This document shows positions 16,197-24,951 of a stretch of 64,000 nt of DNA, in pieces. A program made the translations under genes and the position numbers. The notes under the pieces are model-generated. The model ran no database searches and was not told the DNA's origin. It worked only from the letters and a program-made list of their open reading frames with translations. Source of the stretch: Kofleriaceae bacterium (lineage in GTDB: Bacteria > Myxococcota_A > Polyangia > Haliangiales > Haliangiaceae); NCBI GenBank assembly GCA_020633495.1, contig JACKDR010000011.1, positions 124,001 through 188,000 on the forward strand, written 5' to 3'. Position 1 is the stretch's first letter; the number at the start of each line of letters is the position of its first letter.

Positions 16197-16571
16197 TCAA
16201 CGGCAACATGAACCCTGGCGGCTCACGATCCGGCCGCACTCGCTGCACTGCCAGCCCCGGCATGCGCATGCGTGGCCTTTCCACATGCCGCCCGTGGACG
16301 TGAAACCGTGCCTGAGCTGGTTGGTCGCGCGACCACAGCCACACGGCGCCGTGCGGGCGAAGTCGTGCCCGTCGGTCGCGTGGCGACGGCCGGAGCGCTC
16401 TCGCTCGGCCAGACGCTTCTCCAGCCAAGCCCTCACTTCGGAGGCCGGGGCTTCCCCTCCACGAGCGGCGATCTCGGCCGCCAGGCTCGCGGCGAACTCG
16501 TCGGTAGGTTGTTCACACCGCTCGTGCAGCCAGACCGTCAGGTCCACCAACGGGACGTCCGCCAGACTCAT
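16197..16571 (-). CDS. hypothetical Cys-rich protein
   Basis: This 124-residue protein starts at the ATG at 16571 (MSLADVPLVDLTVWLHE). The first half is helical and charged. The second half has several Cys (APCGCGRA, HACACRGWQCSECG, SCC) that could bind zinc or form a metal cluster. No signal peptide is visible, so cytoplasmic zinc binding is more likely than disulphides. The family is not recognised. Neighbours are unrelated in function. Confidence 0.55.
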   Translation of the reverse strand: MSLADVPLVDLTVWLHERCEQPTDEFAASLAAEIAARGGEAPASEVRAWLEKRLAERERSGRRHATDGHDFARTAPCGCGRATNQLRHGFTSTGGMWKGHACACRGWQCSECGRIVSRQGSCCR

Positions 16572-16742
16572 CGCGGCATCATACGCCCTCGGTCGAGGCA
16601 TCGAGGTCGCTGCGACCGACCACCCCGGATGCCGCCCGAGGCGCAGGACGTGCCAGCGCCCACCCCGCGGCGCCGCGCCGCGGCGCGCGCGGGCGGGCAC
16701 GCGCGCCGACGGGGGACCGGGCGCGCACGCCGATGGTGATCG

Positions 16743-17240
16743 TCAGAGCGTGACGAGCAGCTCGTCCAGCTGCGCGAAGGTCTCGCCCATGCCGTCGTAG
16801 GAGCCGAGGGCGGCGTCGAGGGCTTCCTTGGAGGCGTGGCGCTCGTGCATGACGAGCAAGGTCTTGCCGTCCTGCTCCTCGAGGGTCACCGTGGTGACGG
16901 CCCCGTCCTCGCCGCCTTCGTCGTTGGTCCAGACCAGGCGCGAGGGTGGCGTCACCTCGAGGTAGCGACCGAAGAACGCCATGGGCTCGGGGGCGCCGAC
17001 GTCGAACTCGAGGCGGTACCCGCCCCCGACGCGCACGTCCATCTGGCAGGACAGCAGCTTGAGGCCGGCCGACGCGGGCAGCCACCACCGCTGGAACAGG
17101 TCGGCCTTGGTCCACGCCTCGAAGACGAGGCGCGCCGGGGCGTCGAAGGTCCGCGTGATGACCATCTCACGCTCGGACCTCCGTTCCACGGCCGTGGGGT
17201 GCTTCGTCGCGGTGGGCTCACTGTCACTTCTTGCGTCCAT
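16743..17240 (-). CDS. SRPBCC/AHSA1-domain protein
   Basis: This 165-residue protein has the AHSA1-like SRPBCC fold motifs ITRTFDAPARLVFEAWT, RWWLP near residue 50 and GMGETFAQLDELL at the end. Such START-like proteins bind small hydrophobic ligands in a deep pocket; the ligand is unknown. It overlaps the ArsR-type regulator at 17224 by 17 bp. ArsR followed by SRPBCC is a very common two-gene operon, and the regulator probably controls both. It is cytoplasmic. Confidence 0.88.
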   Translation of the reverse strand: MDARSDSEPTATKHPTAVERRSEREMVITRTFDAPARLVFEAWTKADLFQRWWLPASAGLKLLSCQMDVRVGGGYRLEFDVGAPEPMAFFGRYLEVTPPSRLVWTNDEGGEDGAVTTVTLEEQDGKTLLVMHERHASKEALDAALGSYDGMGETFAQLDELLVTL

Positions 17241-17583
17241 CGGTCATCTCCTTGCGTTTCAGCTCCTCGAGAACCTGGTCCAGCTGGTCGAAGCGGGCGG
17301 CCCAGAGCTGGCGGTACCGCTCGATCCACGCGGTCTCGTCCTCCAGGCGGCGCGGCCCCAGTGTGCAGGTCCGCACGCGCCCGACCTTCGCGGTGCGGAC
17401 GAGGCCGGCGCGCTCGAGGACGCCGACGTGCTTCTTCATGCCCGTGAGGGTCATGTCGAACCGCTGGGCGAGCTCCGTGATCGACGCGTCGGCCCGTCCC
17501 AGCTGCTCGAGCACGCCGCGGCGGGTCGCGTCCGCGATCGCGGCGAACGAGGCGTCGAGGCTGGCTCCCTCAAACTGAACCAT
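17224..17583 (-). CDS. ArsR-family helix-turn-helix regulator
   Basis: This 119-residue winged-helix protein reads FAAIADATRRGVLEQL, then ITELAQRFDMTLTGMKKHV, then LERAGLVRTAKVGRVRTC, the typical ArsR layout. It lacks the paired Cys of metal sensors, so it is unlikely to sense arsenic or cadmium. The C-terminal tail (WIERYRQLWAARFDQLDQVL) is typical of the ArsR proteins paired with SRPBCC genes. First gene of the two-gene operon; an AT-rich stretch (AGTATATAGT, 17592-17601) upstream of its start may hold the promoter and operator. Confidence 0.88.
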   Translation of the reverse strand: MVQFEGASLDASFAAIADATRRGVLEQLGRADASITELAQRFDMTLTGMKKHVGVLERAGLVRTAKVGRVRTCTLGPRRLEDETAWIERYRQLWAARFDQLDQVLEELKRKEMTDGRKK

Positions 17584-17650
17584 GTGGTTCAGTATATAGT
17601 CCAGGGCCGGCGACAGCGCAAGGGGCGCGATCGGCCGGCAGCAGATCGCC

Positions 17651-18208
17651 TCAGGGCGCGCGTCGGTAGTGCATCGCGACCGCGCCGTTGCGCAGCGGCG
17701 TCGCCGAGACCAGCTCGAGCCGGCGCGTGCGGGGCAGCCCGCGCTGGTACAGGGTCGGGCCGTGGCCGGCGATCCGGGGATGGACGAGGAACCGGTACTC
17801 GTCGATCAGCTCCAGCCGGTCGAGCTCGGTCGCGAGCTGGCCGCTGCCGAGGAGGACCCCGGCCGGGGTCGCGTCCTTGAGCGCCTGCACGCCGGTGCGC
17901 AGGTCGCCGGCGAGGTGGTGGCTGTGGGTCCACGGGAAGTCGGTGCGGGTCGACGACACGACGTACTTGGGCTTGGCCTCCAGCGTGTCCGCCCACGCGC
18001 GCATCGCCGGCGGCACGTCCACCTCGCCGCGGGCGACCGCCGGCCAGGAGCTCTCCATCATCTCGTAGGTGACGCGGCCCCACAGCATCGCGCCGGCGTC
18101 GGCCATGAGGCGGGTGAAGAAGGCGTGGGTCTCGTCGTCGGCGATGCCCTCCTGATGATCGACGCAGCCGTCCAGGGTGACGTTGATGCTGAAGGTCAGC
18201 AGGCCCAT
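17651..18208 (-). CDS. dihydrofolate reductase/RibD-like family protein
   Basis: This 185-residue protein opens GLLTFSINVTLDGC and contains MLWGRVTYEMMES, then KYVVSST and LLGSGQLATELDR. These are typical of the RibD C-terminal/DHFR-like superfamily, NADPH-binding reductases with the DHFR fold. In myxobacteria and actinobacteria many copies are present with unknown substrates, so the housekeeping folate role should not be assumed. Cytoplasmic. Same direction as the ArsR-SRPBCC pair, 67 bp upstream of it. Confidence 0.85.
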   Translation of the reverse strand: MGLLTFSINVTLDGCVDHQEGIADDETHAFFTRLMADAGAMLWGRVTYEMMESSWPAVARGEVDVPPAMRAWADTLEAKPKYVVSSTRTDFPWTHSHHLAGDLRTGVQALKDATPAGVLLGSGQLATELDRLELIDEYRFLVHPRIAGHGPTLYQRGLPRTRRLELVSATPLRNGAVAMHYRRAP

Positions 18209-18310
18209 GCGCCGAGTCTACGCCGGACGCGAAGGCCAGCGGTCGTGAGACGCCGCGCCTCGGCGGCGTCGACACCGGCCCGAGGCAAGAGCCGGAACGC
18301 GTTCCTCGTC

Positions 18311-19153
18311 CTACCTTTCCGCGTCGTCGGGCGTACCCGCATCGCCGGTCCTGGCCCCGAGCTCCGGTTCCGGCGTGCATCGTGGCGCACCATCACTGCT
18401 CGTGTAGCAGATCACCATGGACTGGAAGCTCGGGACGACCTCGAGCGCGCCGCCCGTGACGATCTCCAGCGGCTGGCGAACGCCGCCGCGGCGGCCCAGG
18501 TTGCCCCAGCACCAGACGCCCCCGGCTTCGGTCTCGGCACATACCTGCATGAAGGTGGCAGCGATCCGGACGGCGCGAGGCATGCCCGCGACCACGACGG
18601 GGGTGGACACCGCCGCGGCCTCGCCGCCGGGGCGCGCCGTACCCGCGCTGTTGTCGCCCCAGCACCACACCTCTCCATCGACGGCGATCGCGCAGAACGC
18701 GTCGGTGGCGCCGGCCAGCGCCGATACCGGGGGCAGGCCGACCACGCGGGCCGGCTGGCCATAGTCCGAGGTGGGGGCAAGGTCAGCGTCGACGGTGCCT
18801 CGCCCCAGCGCCCCACCGCGATGGTCACCCCAGCACCACACCGCACCGTCGAGGTCCAGGGCGCACGCCTGCCGATGAAGCTGGGAGATCGCGACGTCGG
18901 CGACGCGCGGAAGGCCGGGCACCTCGGCAAGCACCTTCATCGCGGTGATGTCTTGCGCCGGGACCGCAAGCGCCCCGCTGCACGCCACCCGGCCTTCGTC
19001 GAAGAGTACGCAGAATGAGCCGGCGATCCCGTTCGCACCACTGGCGAGCACGGGAACATCGGCCGGGCGCTCTTTCGAGGCGGGGCGGTCGACGGAGCTC
19101 TCGCAGGCCGTGGCCAGCAAGCACATCCACACCAGCGGCGCGCGACGGATCAC
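18311..19153 (-). CDS. RCC1-repeat lipoprotein (second copy of the pair)
   Basis: This 280-residue protein starts at GTG 19153, preceded by GGAGG at good spacing. It has a signal peptide with a lipobox (LLATAC). Repeats carry ACALDLDGAVWCWGD, FCAIAVDGEVWCWGD and GGVWCWG motifs, typical of bacterial RCC1-like propeller proteins. The GTG overlaps the stop of the upstream RCC1 gene (GTGA), so the two are coupled. It is closely similar to that gene, so a tandem duplication is likely. A secreted or surface-attached binding role is inferred. Confidence 0.75.
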   Translation of the reverse strand: MIRRAPLVWMCLLATACESSVDRPASKERPADVPVLASGANGIAGSFCVLFDEGRVACSGALAVPAQDITAMKVLAEVPGLPRVADVAISQLHRQACALDLDGAVWCWGDHRGGALGRGTVDADLAPTSDYGQPARVVGLPPVSALAGATDAFCAIAVDGEVWCWGDNSAGTARPGGEAAAVSTPVVVAGMPRAVRIAATFMQVCAETEAGGVWCWGNLGRRGGVRQPLEIVTGGALEVVPSFQSMVICYTSSDGAPRCTPEPELGARTGDAGTPDDAER

Positions 19154-20040
19154 GGTGAGCCCCTCCGGGATCCGGCGCGGTCGCCTGGAATCGAGTCCGC
19201 GCCGAGCTCCGACACACACCGCTGGGCCCCGTCCCCATCGCCCGCAACGAAGCACACGGAACCCGGAAACGGCTGAGGGACGAACCGCCGCGCGCCAGTC
19301 GCGACCACACGCCTTGGGCCACGATCGTCGCCGCGGCCGAGGTCCCCCCAGCACCAGATGGCCCCCGCCGCCGAACGACCGCACATCTGGGCTTGCCCAG
19401 CCTGGATCCCGACCACAGCCGGGACACCATCCACTCTCCGCGGCGTCGGCACGTCCGCTGCAGAACCGCCAGGCCACGCGACACCATCGACATTGGAGCC
19501 CCAACACAGCACGCCGCCGTCGGCGGTGAGCGCACAGAACGCGTCGGTGGCTCCCTCGATCGCGATCACCTCTGGCACTCCCCTCACCCTGGCCGGTGGC
19601 AGGAACGCCGTCGGCGCCGCTTCCGAAGGGCCCACGCTGCCGCGGCCGAGGGCCCCACCCCGATTGTCCCCCCAGCACCAGGCCTCGCCGTCCAGGTCGA
19701 GCGCGCACGCCTGCCGCGCGAGCTGCGACAGGCTGACGGATCGGACCCGAGGCAGCCCGACGATCTCCGTGAGGGCGTGAGGTGCCTCGAGCTCTTGCGA
19801 CGGGATCGCGAGCTGCCCCGAGCAGGCGACGCGTCCACGATCGAAGGTCAAGCACAGCGATCCGGTCCACGTGTTGATGCCACCCACGAGCCGCGGCACG
19901 GGCGCCGACCGCGCAGGGGCCGGGCTGCGCTGGCTCTCCCGCCCGCAGCCCGACAGGCAGACCACGAGCACGAACAAGGTGCGCCGCGGCGCCGACCGTC
20001 GCCTCTCGGATGGTGCGGGCCTACCCGTAGCGCTTGCCAC
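19150..20040 (-). CDS. RCC1-repeat lipoprotein (first copy of the pair)
   Basis: This 296-residue protein is read from GTG 20040, whose first base is the last base of the upstream TAG, which supports the choice. The N-terminus is 20 residues of Ser/Arg-rich sequence, then TLFVLVVCLSGC, a lipobox. RCC1-type repeats follow: ACALDLDGEAWCWGD, FCALTADGGVLCWGS and GAIWCWGD. It shares the order of motifs and spacing with the next gene. Propeller fold and export are inferred. The long N-region is unusual for a lipoprotein signal, so a start a few codons downstream is possible. Confidence 0.7.
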   Translation of the reverse strand: MASATGRPAPSERRRSAPRRTLFVLVVCLSGCGRESQRSPAPARSAPVPRLVGGINTWTGSLCLTFDRGRVACSGQLAIPSQELEAPHALTEIVGLPRVRSVSLSQLARQACALDLDGEAWCWGDNRGGALGRGSVGPSEAAPTAFLPPARVRGVPEVIAIEGATDAFCALTADGGVLCWGSNVDGVAWPGGSAADVPTPRRVDGVPAVVGIQAGQAQMCGRSAAGAIWCWGDLGRGDDRGPRRVVATGARRFVPQPFPGSVCFVAGDGDGAQRCVSELGADSIPGDRAGSRRGSP

Positions 20041-20699
20041 TATCGCTCGCCTTGCCCGGCTGGAGGGGGGCTCCGCCTGCCGGGGGCGGCGCCGCGCGAC
20101 GCGACGGGCGAGGCGAGCGCGGTCGCGGCGAGCCGCCCGATCACGTCCTGCATGCCGTACTCGGTCCGCGGCGAGCCGCGGGTGACGTGACCCGCGATCG
20201 TGACCCGGGTCCCCGGGGTGACCACGAGCTCTCCGATCGTCGACCTCTCCGAGTCCGCGTCGTGGAGCCCGAGCTCGCGCAGCAGCGCGTTGCGCGTCGG
20301 GAAGTCCCAGGCCGACAGGTTCGCGACCGGGACGTCGAGGTCGACCCCGTCGGCCTCCACCAGCCACCGCCCGAGGTCACCGCAGTCGAGCACGAACGGC
20401 ACGCTGTGCTGGACGGCGTGCACGGCGCCGACGATGCGATGATCGCCTCGCGCGATCACCTGGAGTCGAAATACGACGCAGGTGACCTCCGCGATCGGCG
20501 ACCGCAGCACCTCGTCCGAGCGCTCCACCACACCGGTCACGGACGCGAGCGCGCCGTCGTCGGTGTCCGGCGTCAGGGCGCTGGCGGTGCGCAGCGTGTC
20601 GCGGGCGCGACGCCGCGACACGTTCGCCTTCCGGTGAATCACGGTCGACACCGCGATCGAGGTGACGACGACGAGGGCGACCACCGCTGCGAACTCCAC
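20040..20699 (-). CDS. GIDE-domain-like membrane protein
   Basis: This 219-residue protein starts at GTG 20699. Residues 2-20 form one transmembrane segment (FAAVVALVVVTSIAVSTVI). The rest includes SPIAEVTCVVFRLQV, then PFVLDCGDLGRWLVEADGV, and later IGELVVTPGTRVTIAGHV. That order resembles the GIDE domain of bacterial relatives of mitochondrial E3 ligase MUL1; no RING finger is present. One-base overlap couples it to two RCC1 lipoprotein genes, forming a three-gene operon. Family assignment is from pattern only. Confidence 0.6.
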   Translation of the reverse strand: MEFAAVVALVVVTSIAVSTVIHRKANVSRRRARDTLRTASALTPDTDDGALASVTGVVERSDEVLRSPIAEVTCVVFRLQVIARGDHRIVGAVHAVQHSVPFVLDCGDLGRWLVEADGVDLDVPVANLSAWDFPTRNALLRELGLHDADSERSTIGELVVTPGTRVTIAGHVTRGSPRTEYGMQDVIGRLAATALASPVASRGAAPGRRSPPPAGQGER

Positions 20700-20790
20700 C
20701 GGACCGCCAGTGTACGCCGCCGGCGCGCCCGCCGGACGCCCCCATCCCGCGGCAAATCGCGATCAGGCGTGCCGGCCGCGCGCGTCCGCC

Positions 20791-21969
20791 CTAGAAGGTC
20801 GCGGCGTCGATGACGTACCGGTAGCGGGCCTGCTTGTTCTTGACCTTGACCCAGGCGTCGCTGATCTCGGACGCCTGGATGAGCTGGGTCGTCGGCCGGA
20901 CGCTGGCGTCGGCGCAGTAGTGCATGACTTCCTGGGTCTCGGGGATGCCGCCGATGAGGGCGACGTTGAAGTTGACGCGGCTGAGCGACAGGCCGATGGT
21001 GCTGACGTTCAGCGAGAACGCCTCGGCCATGCCGACCTGGGTGTAGAAGCCGTGCGGCTTGACGACCGAGGCGTAGGCGGCGACGTCGTACTGGACCGGG
21101 ATCGTGTTGATCAGGTAGTCGAGCCGGCCCTTGTGGGCGCGCAGCTTCTGGAGGTCGTCGACCACGATGACCTCCTTGGCGCCGAAGGCCAGGATGTCCT
21201 TCACCTTGTCCGGCGACGTGGTGAAGGCGTAGACCTCGGCGCCCTTGGAGGCCGCGAGCTTGACGGCCAGGTGGCCGAGGCCGCCGATGCCGGCGACGCC
21301 GACCTTGTCGCCGATCTCGAGGTTGGCCTGCATGATCGGCGAGTAGGTGGTGATGCCGGCGCACAGCAACGGCGCGGCCTCCTCGAGCGGGATGGTCTCG
21401 GGGATGTGGACGGCGAAGTGGTCGCGGACGACGATGTTGTTGGCGTAGCCGCCCTGGGTGATGCCGGTGGGCGCGCGCGGGTCGGGGTAGCCGTACGTGA
21501 ACAGGGTCTCGCCGCGCTCGCAGTAGTGCTCCTCGCCGTGGGTGCAGCGCTCGCACTCGAGGCAGCTGCCGACCATGCAGCCGACGCCGGCGCGGTCGCC
21601 GACCTTGAACCTGGTGACCTTGCTGCCGACGGCGGCGACGATGCCGACCATCTCGTGCCCGGGGATCTGCGGGTACTGCTGCGGCCCCCAGTCGCCCTCC
21701 AGCTGGTGGATGTCCGAGTGGCAGATGCTCGCGTACTTGATGTCGATGAGGATGTCGTTGTCGCCGACCGCGCGGCGCTCGAACTCCCACGGCTTCAGCA
21801 CGCCCGACGCGTCGAAGGCGGCGTAGCCGCGTGACTTGATCGGCGTCCCGGCTCGCGGCGCCGGCGCGGCCGCCACCGCGCCACCACAGCTGGTGAGCGC
21901 CAGCGCGGCGCTCGCCGCGGCGGACATCTGGAGGAACTCCCGGCGGGTCGGTGGTTGCTTGGTCGTCAT
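20791..21969 (-). CDS. exported zinc-dependent alcohol dehydrogenase, CAD-like
   Basis: This 392-residue protein starts with a twin-arginine-type signal (TRREFLQMSAAASAALAL) ending in TSCGG, which is also a lipobox. The mature part is a medium-chain dehydrogenase: catalytic zinc ligands in ICHSDIHQ and GHEMVG, structural zinc site in CLECERCTHGEEHYC, and the NAD(P) loop GIGGLGHLAVKLA. This fits the cinnamyl-alcohol-dehydrogenase/YahK group, normally cytoplasmic, so export is unusual. It would oxidise alcohols or reduce aldehydes. Next in line are DUF2255 and another alcohol dehydrogenase, suggesting a redox detoxification locus. Confidence 0.85.
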   Translation of the reverse strand: MTTKQPPTRREFLQMSAAASAALALTSCGGAVAAAPAPRAGTPIKSRGYAAFDASGVLKPWEFERRAVGDNDILIDIKYASICHSDIHQLEGDWGPQQYPQIPGHEMVGIVAAVGSKVTRFKVGDRAGVGCMVGSCLECERCTHGEEHYCERGETLFTYGYPDPRAPTGITQGGYANNIVVRDHFAVHIPETIPLEEAAPLLCAGITTYSPIMQANLEIGDKVGVAGIGGLGHLAVKLAASKGAEVYAFTTSPDKVKDILAFGAKEVIVVDDLQKLRAHKGRLDYLINTIPVQYDVAAYASVVKPHGFYTQVGMAEAFSLNVSTIGLSLSRVNFNVALIGGIPETQEVMHYCADASVRPTTQLIQASEISDAWVKVKNKQARYRYVIDAATF

Positions 21970-22024
21970 GATGGCTCTCCTCGTGAAGCAGGCAGTTGCG
22001 AGACCGAGGCGCGGAGCGTGGCGC

Positions 22025-22414
22025 TCACGCGGTGGTCGGCCGGGGCGCGACGCGCATGGTCGCGGCGCGGGCGCGGGCCCCCACCATCGACGCCAGGTAC
22101 GGGCTCGACCGGTACTTGTCGCGATAGGCGGCGTCGATGCGGGCCTGCAGGCCGTCGTCGTGCACGGGATCGAAGCCGACGTCGACGGTCGTGCCGGCCG
22201 CGGTGATGCGGCCGGCGTGCTGTCGCAGCGCGGCCTGGTACCAGCGCGACTCGACGCCGTTGTAGGCGCGCACGAACAGGTCGTCGTCGACCACGACGCT
22301 CCAGATCCACGTCGGCGTCCCGTGCGTGACGCCGTCGTCCCGGAGCGGGGCGATGTGGAGATCGTCGGTCGCGGCGATCTTCTGCAGTTCCTCTTTTGGC
22401 CACGGGGTCGTCAT
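22025..22414 (-). CDS. DUF2255 family protein
   Basis: This 129-residue protein reads PWPKEELQKIAATDDLHIAP, then PTWIWSVVVDDDLFVRAYNG and SRWYQAALRQHAGRI, all typical of DUF2255, a small beta-barrel family related to flavin-binding nitroreductase-like proteins of the deazaflavin type. Function is not established. It lies between two alcohol dehydrogenase genes in the same direction (40 bp from one and 55 bp from the other), so it probably belongs to their operon. Confidence 0.85.
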   Translation of the reverse strand: MTTPWPKEELQKIAATDDLHIAPLRDDGVTHGTPTWIWSVVVDDDLFVRAYNGVESRWYQAALRQHAGRITAAGTTVDVGFDPVHDDGLQARIDAAYRDKYRSSPYLASMVGARARAATMRVAPRPTTA

Positions 22415-22453
22415 GGGAGCTCCTTCGCCTTCATGGGGTCCGCCGGTCGTCGG

Positions 22454-23470
22454 CTACGGCTGCAGCAGCGCCTTGATCGCGCGGCGCTCGTCCATCGCGC
22501 GGTAGCCCTCGGCCACCTGCGCGAGCGGCAGGCGGAGGTCGAACACCTTGCCGGGGTCGACGGTCCGGTTCCACACCAGGTCGACGAGGTGCGGCAGGAA
22601 GCGGCGCACCGGCGCCGGCCCGCCGTGCAGGTGCACGTGCGCGAAGAACAGCTGCTGGCCATCCAGGCTGACCCCGTGCGGCACGCCGACGTAGCTGACG
22701 TAGCCACCGGGCCGCGCGACGCCGATCGCCTGCTGCATCGACTCCTGCGTGCCGACGCACTCGAGCACCGCGTCGGCGCCGATGCCCCGGGTCAGCTCCT
22801 TGATCCGCGCGATGCCCTCGGCGCCGCGCTCGGCCACGATGTCGGTCGCGCCGTACTCGCGCGCGAGCTGCTGCCGGGCCTCGTGCCGGCTCATCACGAT
22901 GATGCGCTCGGCGCCCAGCTGCTTCGCCGACAGCGTCGCCATGAGCCCGACCGCGCCGTCTCCGACGACGGCGACGGTCGCGCCCGGCTTCACGTTGGCG
23001 GCGTCGGCGGCGAACCAGCCGGTGCCGAACACGTCCGAGGTGGCCAGCAGGCCCGGCACGAGGTCGTCCGCGGGGACGTCCGGGGTCGCGACCAGCGTGC
23101 CGTCGGCGAGCGGCACCCGCAGCTTCGGGGCCTGCGCACCGGTCACGTACTCGCGGTGCTCGCAGGAGGTCTGGTAGCCGGCGTGGCAGTGCGGGCAGGT
23201 GTTGTCGGAGGCGAAGAACGAGCCGATCACGAACTGGCCCGGCTTGACCGAGGTGACGTCGCGACCGACGTCCTCGACGATGCCGCAGTACTCGTGGCCC
23301 ATCGGCATCGGGCCGGGCATCGCCTGGATGCCGCGGTAGGGCCAGAGGTCCGAGCCGCAGACGCAGGTGGCCGCGAGGCGGATGACGGCGTCGGTCGGGG
23401 CGAGGATCTTCGGATCCGGCAGCTCCTCGAAACGGACGTCGCCGGCCTTGTGGAGAACAGTGGCGCGCAT
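22454..23470 (-). CDS. zinc-dependent alcohol dehydrogenase
   Basis: This 338-residue medium-chain dehydrogenase starts at the ATG at 23470, with GGAG 6-7 bases upstream; the longer open frame is antisense of the LysR gene. Visible sites are CGSDLWPYRG and GHEYCGIV (catalytic zinc), CPHCHAGYQTSC (structural zinc, with one ligand changed to His or shifted) and VGDGAVGLMA (NAD loop). The closest style is zinc-dependent dehydrogenases found beside LysR regulators in soil bacteria. It is divergent from the LysR gene at 23588, which probably regulates it. The substrate is not evident. Confidence 0.88.
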   Translation of the reverse strand: MRATVLHKAGDVRFEELPDPKILAPTDAVIRLAATCVCGSDLWPYRGIQAMPGPMPMGHEYCGIVEDVGRDVTSVKPGQFVIGSFFASDNTCPHCHAGYQTSCEHREYVTGAQAPKLRVPLADGTLVATPDVPADDLVPGLLATSDVFGTGWFAADAANVKPGATVAVVGDGAVGLMATLSAKQLGAERIIVMSRHEARQQLAREYGATDIVAERGAEGIARIKELTRGIGADAVLECVGTQESMQQAIGVARPGGYVSYVGVPHGVSLDGQQLFFAHVHLHGGPAPVRRFLPHLVDLVWNRTVDPGKVFDLRLPLAQVAEGYRAMDERRAIKALLQP

Positions 23471-23587
23471 GGCAGCTCCTTCTTCCTTCGTGGGGGTCTG
23501 TGCACTCACCATGGGCCTCACGAGCCCGTTCGAGAACCGGCCGGATCCGAGATGGGGCGTTAAGAGTGGCTTCATAATGGGCGGGTC

Positions 23588-24493
23588 ATGCAGACCGTGC
23601 CCCTGCCCCAGCTCCACGTGTTCCTGGCCGTCGCCCGCAACCGCAGCTTCAGCGGCGCCGCCCGCGAGCTGGGGGTGTCGACGTCGGCGGTGAGCCAGTC
23701 GGTGAAGCAGCTGGAGGATCAGCTCCGGGTCGTGCTGCTGACGCGGACCACGCGCAGCGTGCTGCCGACCGAGGCGGGCCGGCGGCTGGTCGAGAACGCC
23801 GGCCCGGCGATGAAGCAGACGATCGCCGCGCTGGCCGAGGCCTCGGCCCAGCCCGGCGAGGTCGTGGGCGGCGTGAAGCTCTCGGTGAGCCGGATGTCGG
23901 TGCCGTTCGTGAGCCCGGTGCTCCCGGTGTTCCGCGAGCGCCACCCGCGCATCGAGCTCGAGATCGACGTCCAGGAGCGCCTCGTCGACATCGTCGCCGA
24001 GGGCTACGACGGCGCGATCCGGCTCAGCGAGGCCGTCGAGCGCGACATGGTGCAGCTGCGGCTCACGGACGCGTTCCGGTTCGTCGTCGTGGGCACGCCG
24101 GCGTACCTGGCGCGCGCGGGCACGCCCCGCAAGCCCGAGGATCTGCTGAAGCACGAGTGCATCACGTTCCGCTCGCAGACCAACGCGGCGCTGTACGCCT
24201 GGGAGTTCGAGCGCGGCAAGCGGACCTGGCGGGTGCCGGTCCGCGGCGGCATCGTCGCCAACGAGCCCCAGCTGTGCGTCACGCTGGCCGAACAGGGCCT
24301 CGGCCTGGCGTACACGTTCGAGCCGTCGGTCGCGGCGCAGCTGCGGGCCGGCGAGCTGGAGACCGTCCTGGCCCCCTACGCGCCGGAGGTTCCCGGCTTC
24401 TTCCTGTGCTACCCGAGCGCCGCGCAGAGCTCGCCGGCGTTCCGGCTGTTCCTCGGCGTGGTGCGCGAGGTGCTGGGGCGGCGCGGCAAGTAG
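23588..24493 (+). CDS. LysR-family transcriptional regulator
   Basis: This 301-residue protein has an N-terminal helix-turn-helix ([18 protein letters not shown], then [11 protein letters not shown]) and a full substrate-binding domain ending in [16 protein letters not shown]. Length and layout are usual for LysR. The 117-bp gap to the divergent alcohol dehydrogenase gene should contain its binding site; I could not define one. It probably controls that gene and perhaps the CMD-cupin genes downstream. The inducer is unknown; the family context suggests an aldehyde or quinone. Confidence 0.9.
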   Translation: MQTVPLPQLHVFLAVARNRSFSGAARELGVSTSAVSQSVKQLEDQLRVVLLTRTTRSVLPTEAGRRLVENAGPAMKQTIAALAEASAQPGEVVGGVKLSVSRMSVPFVSPVLPVFRERHPRIELEIDVQERLVDIVAEGYDGAIRLSEAVERDMVQLRLTDAFRFVVVGTPAYLARAGTPRKPEDLLKHECITFRSQTNAALYAWEFERGKRTWRVPVRGGIVANEPQLCVTLAEQGLGLAYTFEPSVAAQLRAGELETVLAPYAPEVPGFFLCYPSAAQSSPAFRLFLGVVREVLGRRGK

Positions 24494-24606
24494 TCCGCCC
24501 GCCGGCGCGGCGCGGGATTGTCCAGCGGCGCTTCACGCCCCGTCCACCAGACAGCATCTAGTGAGGGCGCCGGTGGAGCGCTACCCATGGTGGCAGGAGA
24601 ACCACC

Positions 24607-24951
24607 ATGACAACCACCAAGACCTCGAATGGCGCCCGGGCCGCGATCGGCGACATCGCGCCGAAGCTGGCGGAGATCACCGACGACGTCCTGTTCGGCG
24701 ACGTCTGGGAGCGTCCCGAGCTATCGAAGCGCGACCGCAGCCTGGTCACGTGCGCCGCGCTCGTCGCCACCGGCAAGACCGAGCAGATGACCTTCCACCT
24801 CCCCCGCGCCATCGAGAACGGCGTGACGCGCGCCGAGCTGATCGAGATGATCACGCACCTGGCGTTCTACGTCGGCTGGCCCAGCGCCATGTCGGCGGTC
24901 GGGAAGGCGAAGGAGCTGCTGCCGGAGCCGGGGAAGGAGCCAGGACGATGA
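24607..24951 (+). CDS. carboxymuconolactone decarboxylase family protein
   Basis: This 114-residue protein with AGGAG upstream reads [16 protein letters not shown], then [18 protein letters not shown] and [17 protein letters not shown], typical of the CMD/AhpD-like fold. No CxxC pair is seen, so it resembles gamma-carboxymuconolactone decarboxylase rather than AhpD. Proteins of this type next to cupins and alcohol dehydrogenases are often seen but poorly studied. Its stop overlaps the next start (ATGA), so it is coupled to the cupin. Confidence 0.88.
   Translation: MTTTKTSNGARAAIGDIAPKLAEITDDVLFGDVWERPELSKRDRSLVTCAALVATGKTEQMTFHLPRAIENGVTRAELIEMITHLAFYVGWPSAMSAVGKAKELLPEPGKEPGR

Noticed and set aside
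23471..23587. LysR-binding box in the divergent gap
   Set aside because: No T-N11-A palindrome of convincing quality was found by eye, so none is claimed.
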